From: Pseudomonadota bacterium
GTDB taxonomy: Bacteria > Pseudomonadota > Gammaproteobacteria > Xanthomonadales > Xanthomonadaceae
Assembly (NCBI GenBank): GCA_018242445.1
Contig: JAFEBW010000048.1
Span: forward strand, 56,579-120,578
Direction of reading: 5' to 3'
DNA length: 64,000 nucleotides
Both the position numbers and the translations under genes were made by a program. Numbering within the stretch: position 1 is the stretch's first letter; each line of letters opens with the position of its first letter. Below are positions 42,627 through 50,740 of the stretch, piece by piece. The notes below the pieces were generated by a model. The model worked only from the letters and a program-made list of their open reading frames with translations, ran no database searches and had not been told where the DNA came from.

Positions 42627-44069
42627 TCAGTGTTTGGAGCCGCCGCCGTTCAGCTTGGAGTCGAACTTCAGCGGCTGCATCGGCGGGGCGATGGGCGCGT
42701 TGGCGGTGGGGTTGTCCTGGTTCTCGGCCAGCCAGATCATCGAGTTGTGTACGCGGGTATAGCCGCTGGGATGGTCGTAGAAAATGATCTCCTCCCACGG
42801 CCCGGGACGCAGCTTGCGATAGGTGGACAGGCGCATGGCCGCCATCGCGAAACCATTGGGCTCGCGCGCCGCGTTCAAGCCGAAGGCATCGGCCTCGGCT
42901 TCGGCCTGCCGAATGATGGAATGGCTCATCGGGGTCATCAGGAAGAAGAACACCGACAGGATGATCGCCACCAGCGGCAGGGCGGCCGGGTCGTCGCGGC
43001 CTTCGAGTTGCAACCGCGAGCCCCAGCGCGCGAGCGACCAGTCCAGCACGCGATGGGTGACGTAGAAGCCCAGCGCCATCAGCAGGCTGAAGTAAATGGT
43101 CAGGCGCAGGGCGTGATTGAGCACGTAGTGACCCATCTCGTGGCCGAGCACCGCGCGGATCTCCGGCAGCGAGGTCTTGTTGACGAGGTTGTCGTTGAGA
43201 TTGACCCGGGTGGTGTCGAGGAAGCCGGAGACGTTCGCGCTCACCCGCGTGGTCTGCCGCGAGGCGTCGAACCATTCCACGTGATCGGTGGGGATGCGGT
43301 TGGCGCGCGCCAGCGACAGCACCGCCTCGCGCACCGGGCCATCCGGCAATGGCTGGTAGTCGTTGAACAGCGGCGCGATGTACACCGGCGCAAGCATCTC
43401 CATCAACAGCGAAAGCACGAAGCCGCCGAGGCTGGCAGCCACCCACCAGCGCGCACCCAGCCGGCGTACCGCGGCATACAGGCTGGCGATGATGACCGGT
43501 ATCAGGATCGCGTCGACCAGCAGGTCCTTGAGCGAATCACCGAACCAGCCGCCCGGCGTCTGCGTGGACAGGCCGTACTGGTGCTCGCGCACATAGCTTT
43601 CGTACCAGCTCCACGGCAGGTTGATGACGAACAGCAGCACCAGCCATAGCAGCACATAGATCGCCGCTCGCAACCAGAGCCGGCCAGTGATCGCTCCTGC
43701 CAGTTCGCGCATGCGCACCGAGATGCCGCTGACCAGCAGCAGCACGCCGATGCCGATGCCGATCAGCAGATCCCACAGTTGCAGCCAGTAGCCGCCCTCG
43801 AAATAGCTATCCGACAACTGCCGCTGCTGCGGCGAGAGCAGGTTCAGATACGCCTGCGTGGCCTTGTCCACATCGAAATTCGGGCCGGGGCGCGCGGCAT
43901 CGGGGATGATCAGGCCGGGCGGGAAATCACGCGCGATCGGAGTACCCGATGCGGTGGGCGCACTTGGCGAGTTCGGCGCGCTCGGCGCGTCCGCAGCGAA
44001 GGCATACGCGGCCAGCAGCAAGCCCAGCACCAGCAAGGTGCCCCACAGCCAATTCTTCAACGATCCCAT
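42627..44069 (-). CDS. M48-family (Ste24/CAAX protease 1-like) membrane metallopeptidase
   Basis: The 480-residue integral membrane zinc peptidase has an N-terminal signal-like helix, about six further helices and an M48 domain. The zinc site is HEMGH at residues 310-314, with the third ligand in the later EAEADAFGLNAA. The NLPWSWYESYVREHQYGLS segment matches Ste24-type proteins. Bacterial members are thought to act in membrane-protein quality control; the substrate here is unknown. The ATG at 44069 overlaps the upstream NRDE gene by 13 bases. Its transcript ends at the terminator at 42436. Confidence 0.9.
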   Translation of the reverse strand: MGSLKNWLWGTLLVLGLLLAAYAFAADAPSAPNSPSAPTASGTPIARDFPPGLIIPDAARPGPNFDVDKATQAYLNLLSPQQRQLSDSYFEGGYWLQLWDLLIGIGIGVLLLVSGISVRMRELAGAITGRLWLRAAIYVLLWLVLLFVINLPWSWYESYVREHQYGLSTQTPGGWFGDSLKDLLVDAILIPVIIASLYAAVRRLGARWWVAASLGGFVLSLLMEMLAPVYIAPLFNDYQPLPDGPVREAVLSLARANRIPTDHVEWFDASRQTTRVSANVSGFLDTTRVNLNDNLVNKTSLPEIRAVLGHEMGHYVLNHALRLTIYFSLLMALGFYVTHRVLDWSLARWGSRLQLEGRDDPAALPLVAIILSVFFFLMTPMSHSIIRQAEAEADAFGLNAAREPNGFAMAAMRLSTYRKLRPGPWEEIIFYDHPSGYTRVHNSMIWLAENQDNPTANAPIAPPMQPLKFDSKLNGGGSKH

Positions 44070-44848
44070 GAGCCGATCCTCCCCTCGCCGGTGACGCTGC
44101 CATCCGCGCCGAAGCGGCGCTCGAGCATGCCGATGCCAGCGCAGCCTGCCAGAACCACCGTGCTGCAACGTGTGCCATAGGTATCGCCCAGCACGAACGG
44201 CGGCGACAACCGGCGTTCCAGATCCAGGCCGACGCCGGTGTCGGGCAACGCGGCGTCGGGCGCAGGGGTGGTGTCGGCCAAGGCGGCCAGCAGCGGCTCG
44301 ACATCCACCGCCGCAGCCGATTCATCCGGCGCATCCGGCTGCGTCGCCAGCCAGCGCGCCAGCGCTGCGCCAGCCCGCCGCGCCTTCGGCCAACCGGTGT
44401 CCAATGATGCGTTGGACAAGGTGTGCAGGCCCGGTGCGACCGGCGCATCGTGAAAGCGCGGATGGTTGCCGACCCAGCGCATCGCCGCGCCGTCCCAGAG
44501 CAGCAGGTTGAAGCGCCCGTAGGCGTGGGCGACGGACGCGAGGGTGGCGGCGAAGGTGGCCGCGTCCATGACGCTGGCGGCGAAGGCCTTGACCAGCTCG
44601 CCGCGTGAGCGCGGGGCGACCTCCGGGTTCAATCCGGCCCGGACATTGGTGATGGCCGCCAGCCGCCGGCGCGTGGAAGCCAGCAGCCAACTGCCGCCGG
44701 CTTGCCGGTCGATGCCGCCGAACACCTCCGGCGCATCAGTGAGGAAGCCGGCCGGCGCGCTGGGCCGGCCGTGGAACTCGTCGCGGTTGGCGATCAGTGC
44801 CAGCGGCCAGCGCGGGTGCGCTTGCAGGGCGAAGGCGATCAGGCACAT
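44057..44848 (-). CDS. NRDE (TANGO2-like) family protein
   Basis: The 263-residue protein begins MCLIAFALQAHPRWPLALIA and continues with NRDEFHGRPSAPAGFL, the signature that names the family. It has GSWLLASTRRRLAAITNVR and ends with the STVVL strand typical of NTN-like folds. Cys2 is a possible N-terminal nucleophile. The function is unknown in bacteria, and eukaryotic TANGO2 is linked to haem or lipid handling. It is coupled to the M48 peptidase gene by a 13-base overlap. Confidence 0.9.
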   Translation of the reverse strand: MCLIAFALQAHPRWPLALIANRDEFHGRPSAPAGFLTDAPEVFGGIDRQAGGSWLLASTRRRLAAITNVRAGLNPEVAPRSRGELVKAFAASVMDAATFAATLASVAHAYGRFNLLLWDGAAMRWVGNHPRFHDAPVAPGLHTLSNASLDTGWPKARRAGAALARWLATQPDAPDESAAAVDVEPLLAALADTTPAPDAALPDTGVGLDLERRLSPPFVLGDTYGTRCSTVVLAGCAGIGMLERRFGADGSVTGEGRIGSWDR

Positions 44849-44898
44849 GCGACGAAAGTCGCAGGATATGGAGCGCGGCTGCCGCTACCGCTGCGGCA

Positions 44899-45399
44899 TC
44901 ACTTCAACGCTGCCAGTGCAGCGTCGTAGTTGGGCTCGTGGGCGATCTCGTCCACCAGTTGCGCATGCAGCACCTGGTCGTGAGCATCCAGCACCACCAC
45001 CGCGCGCGCGGCCACGCCGGCCAGCGGGCCATCGACCATGTCCACGCCGTAATCGCGCAGGAAATTCCGGCCGCGCATCAGCGAGAGCATGTGCACGTCC
45101 TTGATGCCCTCGGCACCGCAGAAGCGGCTTTGCGCGAAGGGCAGGTCGGCGGAGATGCACAGCACCACGGTGTTGTCCAAACCGGCGGCCGCCTGATTGA
45201 AATGGCGCACCGAAGCCGCGCACACGCCGGTATCCACGCTGGGGAAGATGTTGAGCACCTTGCGCTTGCCGGCGAAGCTGGCGAGCGTGGCCTCGGACAG
45301 GTTGCCGGCGATCAGCCGGAAGTCCGGCGCATGGCTGCCGACCGACGGGAACGTGCCTTCGACGCGGACCGGCTGGCCCTTGAAATGGGTGGTGGACAT
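44899..45399 (-). CDS. tpx: Thiol peroxidase Tpx
   Basis: The 166-residue atypical 2-Cys peroxiredoxin reduces hydrogen and alkyl peroxides in the periplasm or cytosol using thioredoxin. It has [10 protein letters not shown], the peroxidatic Cys60 in [12 protein letters not shown] and the resolving Cys94 in SRFCGAEG. These match the E. coli positions within one residue. The ATG at 45399 has GGAGG seven bases upstream, which sets the start. A four-helix membrane protein is 20 bases upstream on the same strand. Confidence 0.95.
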   Translation of the reverse strand: MSTTHFKGQPVRVEGTFPSVGSHAPDFRLIAGNLSEATLASFAGKRKVLNIFPSVDTGVCAASVRHFNQAAAGLDNTVVLCISADLPFAQSRFCGAEGIKDVHMLSLMRGRNFLRDYGVDMVDGPLAGVAARAVVVLDAHDQVLHAQLVDEIAHEPNYDAALAALK

Positions 45400-45419
45400 G
45401 GAAACCTCCTGCAAAGGGA

Positions 45420-45872
45420 TTACAAGTAGAACATGGTCTTGGCCAGAAAGACGATCCCGACCATCAGGGCGAGCACGATCCGGTGGGTGTAACGGAAGCG
45501 GCAGGCGTTCATGCGCCCGCGCAGGCCGGCCCAGATCGAGCTGACGAACACCCCCAGCACCGCGAACGCCAGCACCACTTTGGCCAGCAAAAACCAGCCG
45601 AAGCGCGCCGTGCCGATGCAGCTCACGCCATTGCAGCGCAGGTCGAACAAGGCAAAGCCGCTGAGGAACAACAGCAGCACCACGATCGGCATGAAGCGCC
45701 GTACCCGCGCCATCACCGCCTCCTCGATCTGGCCCATGGTGGCGATATCGATGCGCGCGTGCAGCGCTTCGAGCACCAGCACCTCGAAGGCCACCGCGCC
45801 GACGAAAACAATCGCGCAGGACAGGTGGACCAGCACGATCCACGGGTAATACGCAGCCACCAGTTCTCTCAT
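45420..45872 (-). CDS. Four-helix membrane protein, possibly CopD-like
   Basis: The 150-residue protein has four hydrophobic helices (about 8-28, 57-75, 86-106 and 125-147). A conserved-looking His lies in [20 protein letters not shown], and two cysteines are in a loop (CNGVSC). The pattern resembles CopD-domain membrane proteins and other small haem- or copper-handling proteins, but the match is weak. The ATG at 45872 has GGAGGAT seven bases upstream and is preferred to an in-frame ATG at 45887. It lies 20 bases from tpx on the same strand. Confidence 0.65.
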   Translation of the reverse strand: MRELVAAYYPWIVLVHLSCAIVFVGAVAFEVLVLEALHARIDIATMGQIEEAVMARVRRFMPIVVLLLFLSGFALFDLRCNGVSCIGTARFGWFLLAKVVLAFAVLGVFVSSIWAGLRGRMNACRFRYTHRIVLALMVGIVFLAKTMFYL

Positions 45873-46064
45873 GTCCGCATCCTCCATCCACGCCGTCGTT
45901 GGCTGGGCGCGGTTGCTCCGCAACGTCACCGAATCGGATACGACGCGTTGCGATGTGCAGCATGGGAGTCTAGCGCCGCCATCGGAGTGTGCCGTGACAT
46001 GGGTCAGCCGACGCAGGAAACCATCGACGCGCGCAACGGAATGGAACGGCGCTACGATGCAACC

Positions 46065-47129
46065 ATGCGCAAGATCCTGCACGTGGACATGGATGCGTTC
46101 TACGCATCCGTCGAGCAGCGCGACGACCCCGCGTTGCGCGGCAAGCCCGTGGTGGTGGCGTGGCGCGGGGCGCGCTCGGTGGTGTGCGCGGCATCCTACG
46201 AGGCGCGCAGGTTCGGCATCCGCTCGGCGATGCCGGCGGTGCGCGCCGAACGCCTGTGCCCCGACGCGGTCTTCGTGCCGCCGGATTTCAATCGCTACCG
46301 CGCGGTTTCCAGGCAGGTGCGCGCGATCTTCCTGCGCCATGCCGACCTCGTCGAACCCTTGTCGCTGGACGAGGCCTACCTGGATGTGACCGTCAACAAG
46401 CTCGGCATGGCCTCGGCCACCGACGTGGCGAAAGCGATCCGTGCGGCGATCCGCGAAGAAACCGGCCTGACCGCTTCGGCCGGGGTGGCGCCGAACAAGT
46501 TTCTCGCCAAGATCGCCTCGGACTGGCGCAAGCCCGACGGCCTGTTCGTGGTGCGTCCGCCCGAGGTGGAGGCCTTCCTCGCCCCGCTGCTGGTCGGTCG
46601 CCTGCCCGGCGTGGGCAAGGTGATGGAGGGCAAGCTGAGCGCGCTGGGCGTGAGCACCGTGGGCGGGCTGGGTGACTTGAGCCTGGATGTGCTGGTGAAC
46701 GCATTCGGCAGTTTCGGGCGGCGCTTGTACGAACTGGCGCGCGGCATCGACGAGCGCCCGGTCTGCCCCAATCAACCCACGCAGTCGATCTCCGCCGAGG
46801 ACACCTTCGAGACCGATCTGCCGCTGGAAGCATTGGCCACGCACATCGAGCGCCTCGCCGAGAAAACCTGGGCCGCTGCCGCGCGCGAAAAAACCCGCAG
46901 CGCGCGCACCGTCGTCCTCAAACTCAAGACATCCGACTTCCGCATCCTCACCCGCAGCCTCACGCCGACCGCGCCACCCGCCAGCGCCGCCGAACTGGCG
47001 CGCATCGCGCTCGACCTGCGCGACCGCGTGCTGCTGCCGGCGCACACCCGCTACCGACTGGCCGGCGTGGGCCTGGGACGTTTCGAGGACAACGAACCGG
47101 CGCTGCCGCAGCCGGAGTTGTTCGGCTGA
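46065..47129 (+). CDS. dinB: DNA polymerase IV (Y-family translesion polymerase)
   Basis: The 354-residue polymerase copies damaged DNA. It has HVDMDAFYASVEQRD with Asp8, the catalytic pair Asp102-Glu103 in LSLDEAYLD, ASAGVAPNKFLAKIASDWRK, the helix-hairpin-helix LPGVGKVMEGKL and a little-finger domain ending in a beta-clamp-binding-like QPELFG. The length is typical. The ATG at 46065 matches the family start; upstream in-frame ATG codons (as at 46041) add unmatched residues. No LexA box is obvious to me upstream. Confidence 0.95.
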   Translation: MRKILHVDMDAFYASVEQRDDPALRGKPVVVAWRGARSVVCAASYEARRFGIRSAMPAVRAERLCPDAVFVPPDFNRYRAVSRQVRAIFLRHADLVEPLSLDEAYLDVTVNKLGMASATDVAKAIRAAIREETGLTASAGVAPNKFLAKIASDWRKPDGLFVVRPPEVEAFLAPLLVGRLPGVGKVMEGKLSALGVSTVGGLGDLSLDVLVNAFGSFGRRLYELARGIDERPVCPNQPTQSISAEDTFETDLPLEALATHIERLAEKTWAAAAREKTRSARTVVLKLKTSDFRILTRSLTPTAPPASAAELARIALDLRDRVLLPAHTRYRLAGVGLGRFEDNEPALPQPELFG

Positions 47130-47168
47130 AGCGCAGTCGCCCCGTATGGGTTGCAGGGTAGCGCGCGA

Positions 47169-47265
47169 ACTCCCCCCTGCTTGCAGGGGAGGGTTGGGGA
47201 GGGGTACGGCCGTCGCGTCACCGACACTGCGAAACACCTCCCGACCTCCCCCTGCTGTCGCGGGG
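47169..47265. repeat. Head-to-head pair of hairpin/G-tail repeats
   Basis: CTCCCCCCTGCTTGCAGGGG with tail GGGTTGGGGAGGGG faces a degenerate inverted copy (CACCTCCCGACCTCCCCCTG). It lies between the convergent dinB and rsuA genes. Confidence 0.75.
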
Positions 47266-47307
47266 TGAGGGCGATGCGCGAGATCAGGGGCGCGTCATCG
47301 CGGTCGA

Positions 47308-48069
47308 TCATCCATCGCCACGCATCATCCCGTCCTGGGCGATGGGAGCCGGTGAGCCCTGCGGCCGCAACCGAGCCACCTCGTCCATCGCCAGCACACG
47401 CCAGTTTCCGGCTTCCAGATCGTCCAACCCGAGGCCGCCGACGCGGCTGCGATGCAAGGCGACGACACGGTTGCCGCAGGCGGCGAACATGCGCCGCACC
47501 TGGTGGTAGCGGCCTTCGGTCAGCACCAGCCGCGCGCCGCGCGGGCCGAGCACGTCCATCCGCGCCGGGCGCAGCGGCGTGCTCTCGCCATCGAGCAGCA
47601 GGCCGCCGCTGGCGAACAGCGCGCCCTCATCGCCGCGCAGATCCTGCGCCAGCGTGGCTTCATACACCTTGGGCAGGTGCGTGCGCGGCGAGGTGATGGT
47701 GTGCAGCAGCGCGCCATCGTCGGTGAGCAGCAGCAAGCCGCTGGTGTCGCGGTCGAGGCGGCCGACGGGTGCGAGGATCGGATGGCGCAAGCGAAAGCGC
47801 GGCGGCAGCAGGTCGTACACCACGCGCCCGGGGTCGCGGGTCGAGCAGGTGCAGCCCACGGGTTTGTGCAGGATCAACACGACGCCGGGCGCCGGGTCGA
47901 GTGGTTCGCCATCGAGGCGGATATCGGCATGCGCGATGGCAGTGCCGAGCGCATCGTCGGCATACAGCACGTCGCCCCGCGCATCGGCGACGCGGCCGGC
48001 GCGGAGCATCGCCATGACCTCGCGGCGGCTGCCGTAGCCGAGGTTGGCGAGGTGGCGCAACAGTTTCAT
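47308..48069 (-). CDS. rsuA: RsuA-family rRNA pseudouridine synthase
   Basis: The 253-residue enzyme makes pseudouridine in 16S rRNA (position 516 in E. coli). An S4 RNA-binding domain (MKLLRHLANLGYGSRREVMA) is followed by the synthase core with LHKPVGCTCSTRDP, the catalytic Asp motif VGRLDRDTSGLLLLTDDG and EGRYHQVRRMFAACGNRV. RluB and RluF are close relatives, so the exact target is inferred. The ATG at 48069 is used; a GTG two codons earlier is also possible. It lies 34 bases downstream of the histidine-kinase gene and may be co-transcribed. Confidence 0.88.
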   Translation of the reverse strand: MKLLRHLANLGYGSRREVMAMLRAGRVADARGDVLYADDALGTAIAHADIRLDGEPLDPAPGVVLILHKPVGCTCSTRDPGRVVYDLLPPRFRLRHPILAPVGRLDRDTSGLLLLTDDGALLHTITSPRTHLPKVYEATLAQDLRGDEGALFASGGLLLDGESTPLRPARMDVLGPRGARLVLTEGRYHQVRRMFAACGNRVVALHRSRVGGLGLDDLEAGNWRVLAMDEVARLRPQGSPAPIAQDGMMRGDG

Positions 48070-48103
48070 CGCCACGTCGCCGCCATGCCGATGGCGCGCC
48101 GCG

Positions 48104-49480
48104 TCATCCCTGCGCCACCAGCGGCAGGCGCACGATCACGCGCAGGCCCGGTTGGTTGTCTTCCAGCGTGACGGTGCCGCCGTGGCGTTGCGCGATCGCC
48201 CGCACGAGGCTCAGGCCCAGGCCGCTGCCGGCCGATCCGCGGTGCTTTTCCAGCCGCACGAAGCGATCGAACACGCGCTCGCGATCCGCCTCGGGAATGC
48301 CGGCGCCGTGATCGCCCACGACGATCAGCACCGCCTGCGCGTCCACCGCAAGGATGAGGATCACGCGGGTGCCGCGGGTGGCGTACTTGAGGGCGTTGTC
48401 GAGGAGGTTGGCGACCAATTGAAAGAGTTGGTCGGCATCGCCGCGCAGGTTGCAGCCGGCGGTGTGCATGTCCAGTTCGATGCCGCGCTGGGTGGCGATC
48501 GGCGCATACAGCTCGGCGGCGTCCTGCACCACCGGCTCGAGCGCGAACTCCGGGTCGTCGGCTTGCGCGGTCTGCGCCTCGATGCGGGTCAGCCGCAGCA
48601 GCGCGCTGAAGGTGGACAGCAACTGGTCGGTTTCCGCGGTGGCCTCTTCCAGTTCCGCCGCGAAACGATCCTGCCGGTTGTGCCGCGCGCTCATGTCCTC
48701 CAGCCGGTTGCGCAATCGGGTGAGCGGGGTGCGCAGGTCGTGGGCGATGTGGTCGGTGGCGTGGCGCACGCCATCGAGCAGCTCCTGGATGCGGTCGAGC
48801 ATCGCATTGATGCGCTTGGCGAGGCGGTCGAAGGAATCGCCGCTGTCGTCCTCGGGGATGCGCAGCGCCAGTTCGCCGGCACCCACGCGGTGGGTGATGT
48901 CGTAGGTGCTTTCCAATCGCCGCGCCACCAGCTTGGCGGTGATCCAGCCGATCAGGCCGCCGAGAAAGGCGGCCGCCAGCAGCGCATAGGCCGAGGTGCG
49001 CCGCATCAGCGATTCGAAGCGCGCCTGATTGTGGCTGCGCCGCCCGGTGAGCAGGATGCTGCCGTCCTTGAGCTGTTGCAGGCGCGCGACCACGCGCACG
49101 CGTCCTTGCGCGTTGACCTCGTCGAACTCCACCCAGCCGCTGCCCGTCTTGGCGGTCGCCGGCAGGCTGGCGAACTGCCCGGCCACGAGGGTGCCGCTGG
49201 CGGTGATGAGTTCGTACACGGCGCTCTCGTCGTCGGGCGCGGCGGTGCGTTCGGATATTTCGGTGCGCAGCCCGTTGTAGCCCGACTCGCGGTACAGCTC
49301 GACGAGGTCGGCGCTGTCCAGGCGGATCACCTCGCGCAGATCCTGCGCGAAAATCACCGAGACCGCGAAATACAGCACGGTGCCGAGCAGCAGGTAGGAG
49401 ATCAGGAACAGGCCGCCGACGACCAGCGCCAACCGCGCGCTGGTCGAGCGCGCGGCGAGCAGGGTCGCGAGCTTATTCAA
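48104..49480 (-). CDS. Two-component sensor histidine kinase (EnvZ/QseC-like)
   Basis: The 458-residue membrane kinase has a helix at about 15-40, a periplasmic domain (about 45-155), a second helix (about 163-183), HAMP, a HisKA domain with His247 in HIAHDLRTPLTRL, and HATPase motifs NLLDNALKYA, DHGAGIP and GSGLGLSLV. It pairs with the OmpR-type regulator encoded upstream. The first in-frame start is a TTG at 49480, because a 32-bp direct duplication lies between the two genes. CAGGG upstream could serve as a ribosome-binding site. The signal sensed is unknown. Confidence 0.9.
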   Translation of the reverse strand: MNKLATLLAARSTSARLALVVGGLFLISYLLLGTVLYFAVSVIFAQDLREVIRLDSADLVELYRESGYNGLRTEISERTAAPDDESAVYELITASGTLVAGQFASLPATAKTGSGWVEFDEVNAQGRVRVVARLQQLKDGSILLTGRRSHNQARFESLMRRTSAYALLAAAFLGGLIGWITAKLVARRLESTYDITHRVGAGELALRIPEDDSGDSFDRLAKRINAMLDRIQELLDGVRHATDHIAHDLRTPLTRLRNRLEDMSARHNRQDRFAAELEEATAETDQLLSTFSALLRLTRIEAQTAQADDPEFALEPVVQDAAELYAPIATQRGIELDMHTAGCNLRGDADQLFQLVANLLDNALKYATRGTRVILILAVDAQAVLIVVGDHGAGIPEADRERVFDRFVRLEKHRGSAGSGLGLSLVRAIAQRHGGTVTLEDNQPGLRVIVRLPLVAQG

Positions 49481-49544
49481 GCGCGGCCCTGTTCATGATC
49501 GATCCCATGCATGCGCGGCTCTATTCATGATCGGTACTATTCAC
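49481..49544. repeat. 32-bp tandem duplication at the regulator-kinase junction
   Basis: Two imperfect 32-base units, GCGCGGCCCTGTTCATGATC and GCGCGGCTCTATTCATGATC at their starts, lie side by side. The second holds the regulator stop codon, and the first abuts the kinase TTG start. Each unit has a minus-strand ATGAA leading into a short open frame. Confidence 0.8.
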
Positions 49545-50217
49545 GCACGCCCAGCCGGTAGCCCGCGCCGCGCACGGTGTGCAGCAGCGGGCGCGCGTGG
49601 CCGCGGTCGATCTTCTGCCGCAGGCGGCTGATGTGCACGTCGATGACGTTGGTCTGCGGATCGAAGTGGTAGTCCCACACTGCCTCCAGCAGCATGGTGC
49701 GGGTGACCACGCGCTCGGCCTGGCGCATCAGGTATTCGAGCAGGCGGAACTCGCGCGGCTGCAATTCGATGCTCTTGCCCGCGCGCTTGGCCTCGCGGGT
49801 GAGCAGGTTCAGCTCCAGATCGCCCACCCGCAGCTCGGTGGTTTCGGCGCTGACGGTCTGGCGGCGGCGGCGCATGGAGTCGATCCGCGCCGACAGCTCG
49901 GCGTAGGCGAAGGGCTTGACGAGGTAGTCGTCGGCGCCGGCACGCAGGCCCTCGACGCGATGCTCGACATCGCCCAGCGCGGTCAGCACCAGCACCGGGG
50001 TCATGTTGCCGGCACCGCGCAGGGTGCGCAGCACGGTCAGCCCGTCCACCGCCGGCAGCATGCGGTCGAGGATGATGGCGTCGTAGGACTCGGTGGTCGC
50101 CAGAAACAGTCCGTCGCGGCCGTTGTCGGCCTGATCGACGGTGTGGCCGTCCTCGCCCAGGCCCTTGGCGATGAAGGCGGCTGTATGCGGGTCGTCTTCG
50201 ACGATGAGGATGCGCAT
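49537..50217 (-). CDS. OmpR/PhoB-family response regulator
   Basis: The 226-residue regulator has a receiver domain (about 1-115; acidic pocket at Glu7-Asp8-Asp9, phosphorylation site Asp51 in IILDRMLP, VLTALG and late Lys in LVKPFAYAEL). A winged-helix DNA-binding domain (about 128-224) follows, with LQPREFRLLEYLMRQAERVV and VIDVHISRLRQKID. The ATG at 50217 has AAGGAG eight bases upstream. It is the partner of the kinase downstream. No target operator is identified. Confidence 0.93.
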   Translation of the reverse strand: MRILIVEDDPHTAAFIAKGLGEDGHTVDQADNGRDGLFLATTESYDAIILDRMLPAVDGLTVLRTLRGAGNMTPVLVLTALGDVEHRVEGLRAGADDYLVKPFAYAELSARIDSMRRRRQTVSAETTELRVGDLELNLLTREAKRAGKSIELQPREFRLLEYLMRQAERVVTRTMLLEAVWDYHFDPQTNVIDVHISRLRQKIDRGHARPLLHTVRGAGYRLGVRE

Positions 50218-50235
50218 CCGTTCTCCTTGCGTATC

Positions 50236-50272
50236 CCCAAAAGAATACCGCGCCGGCAAGCCGGCGCGGTAT
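50236..50272 (-). terminator. Intrinsic terminator between the His-rich gene and the regulator
   Basis: ATACCGCGCCGGC and its exact complement form a 13-bp stem with a minimal loop (50245-50272). On the minus strand TCTTTT follows. It ends the transcript of the small secreted protein upstream of the response-regulator gene. Confidence 0.85.
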
Positions 50273-50321
50273 GGGTGTTGCATGGATCGCTGCGGCAGCG
50301 ACTGGCGCGGCCGCTACGCCA

Positions 50322-50555
50322 TTACATGCTCGAAGCAGCCGAGGCGGCCGGAGCGGCGGCGTCGGAAGCGGCAGCCGCCTTCTTGGCGTGGTGATGCTTC
50401 TTGGCGTGGTGCTTCTTGGCGTGGTGCTTGGCCGGGGCGGCCGAAGCGGCCGGCGAGGCGGCGTCGGAAGCGGCGGCTGAAGCGGCCGGGGCCTGGGCGA
50501 AGGCAACGCCGGTCAGGGCGGTCAGGGCGATGGCGATCAGAGCGGAACGGATCAT
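50322..50555 (-). CDS. Small secreted Ala/Lys/His-rich protein (Asr-like)
   Basis: The 77-residue product has a signal peptide (MIRSALIAIALTALTGVAFA). Its mature part is nearly all Ala, Ser, Pro, Lys and His, including AKHHAKKHHAKKHHHAKKAA. The composition recalls the periplasmic acid-shock protein Asr of enterobacteria, which is basic and low in complexity; homology cannot be claimed. GGAG sits seven bases before the ATG at 50555. It occupies the place downstream of trpE where relatives carry trpG. Confidence 0.75.
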   Translation of the reverse strand: MIRSALIAIALTALTGVAFAQAPAASAAASDAASPAASAAPAKHHAKKHHAKKHHHAKKAAAASDAAAPAASAASSM

Positions 50556-50740
50556 GGGAATCTCCAGAAGGTAGGGTTGGTTTGCGAAGCCGCCAGGACG
50601 TGGTTGTCGATCCGGGCGTGGTGCCACGATGCACCCGCGGCTTGCGCCGCGGGCTTGCCGGATCATGACGAAAAATTTAACAACTGCCAAGCTGAAAATA
50701 ACGAGCCGGCGGCAAGCTTCGCGCGGCAAGCTGCGCGCGA

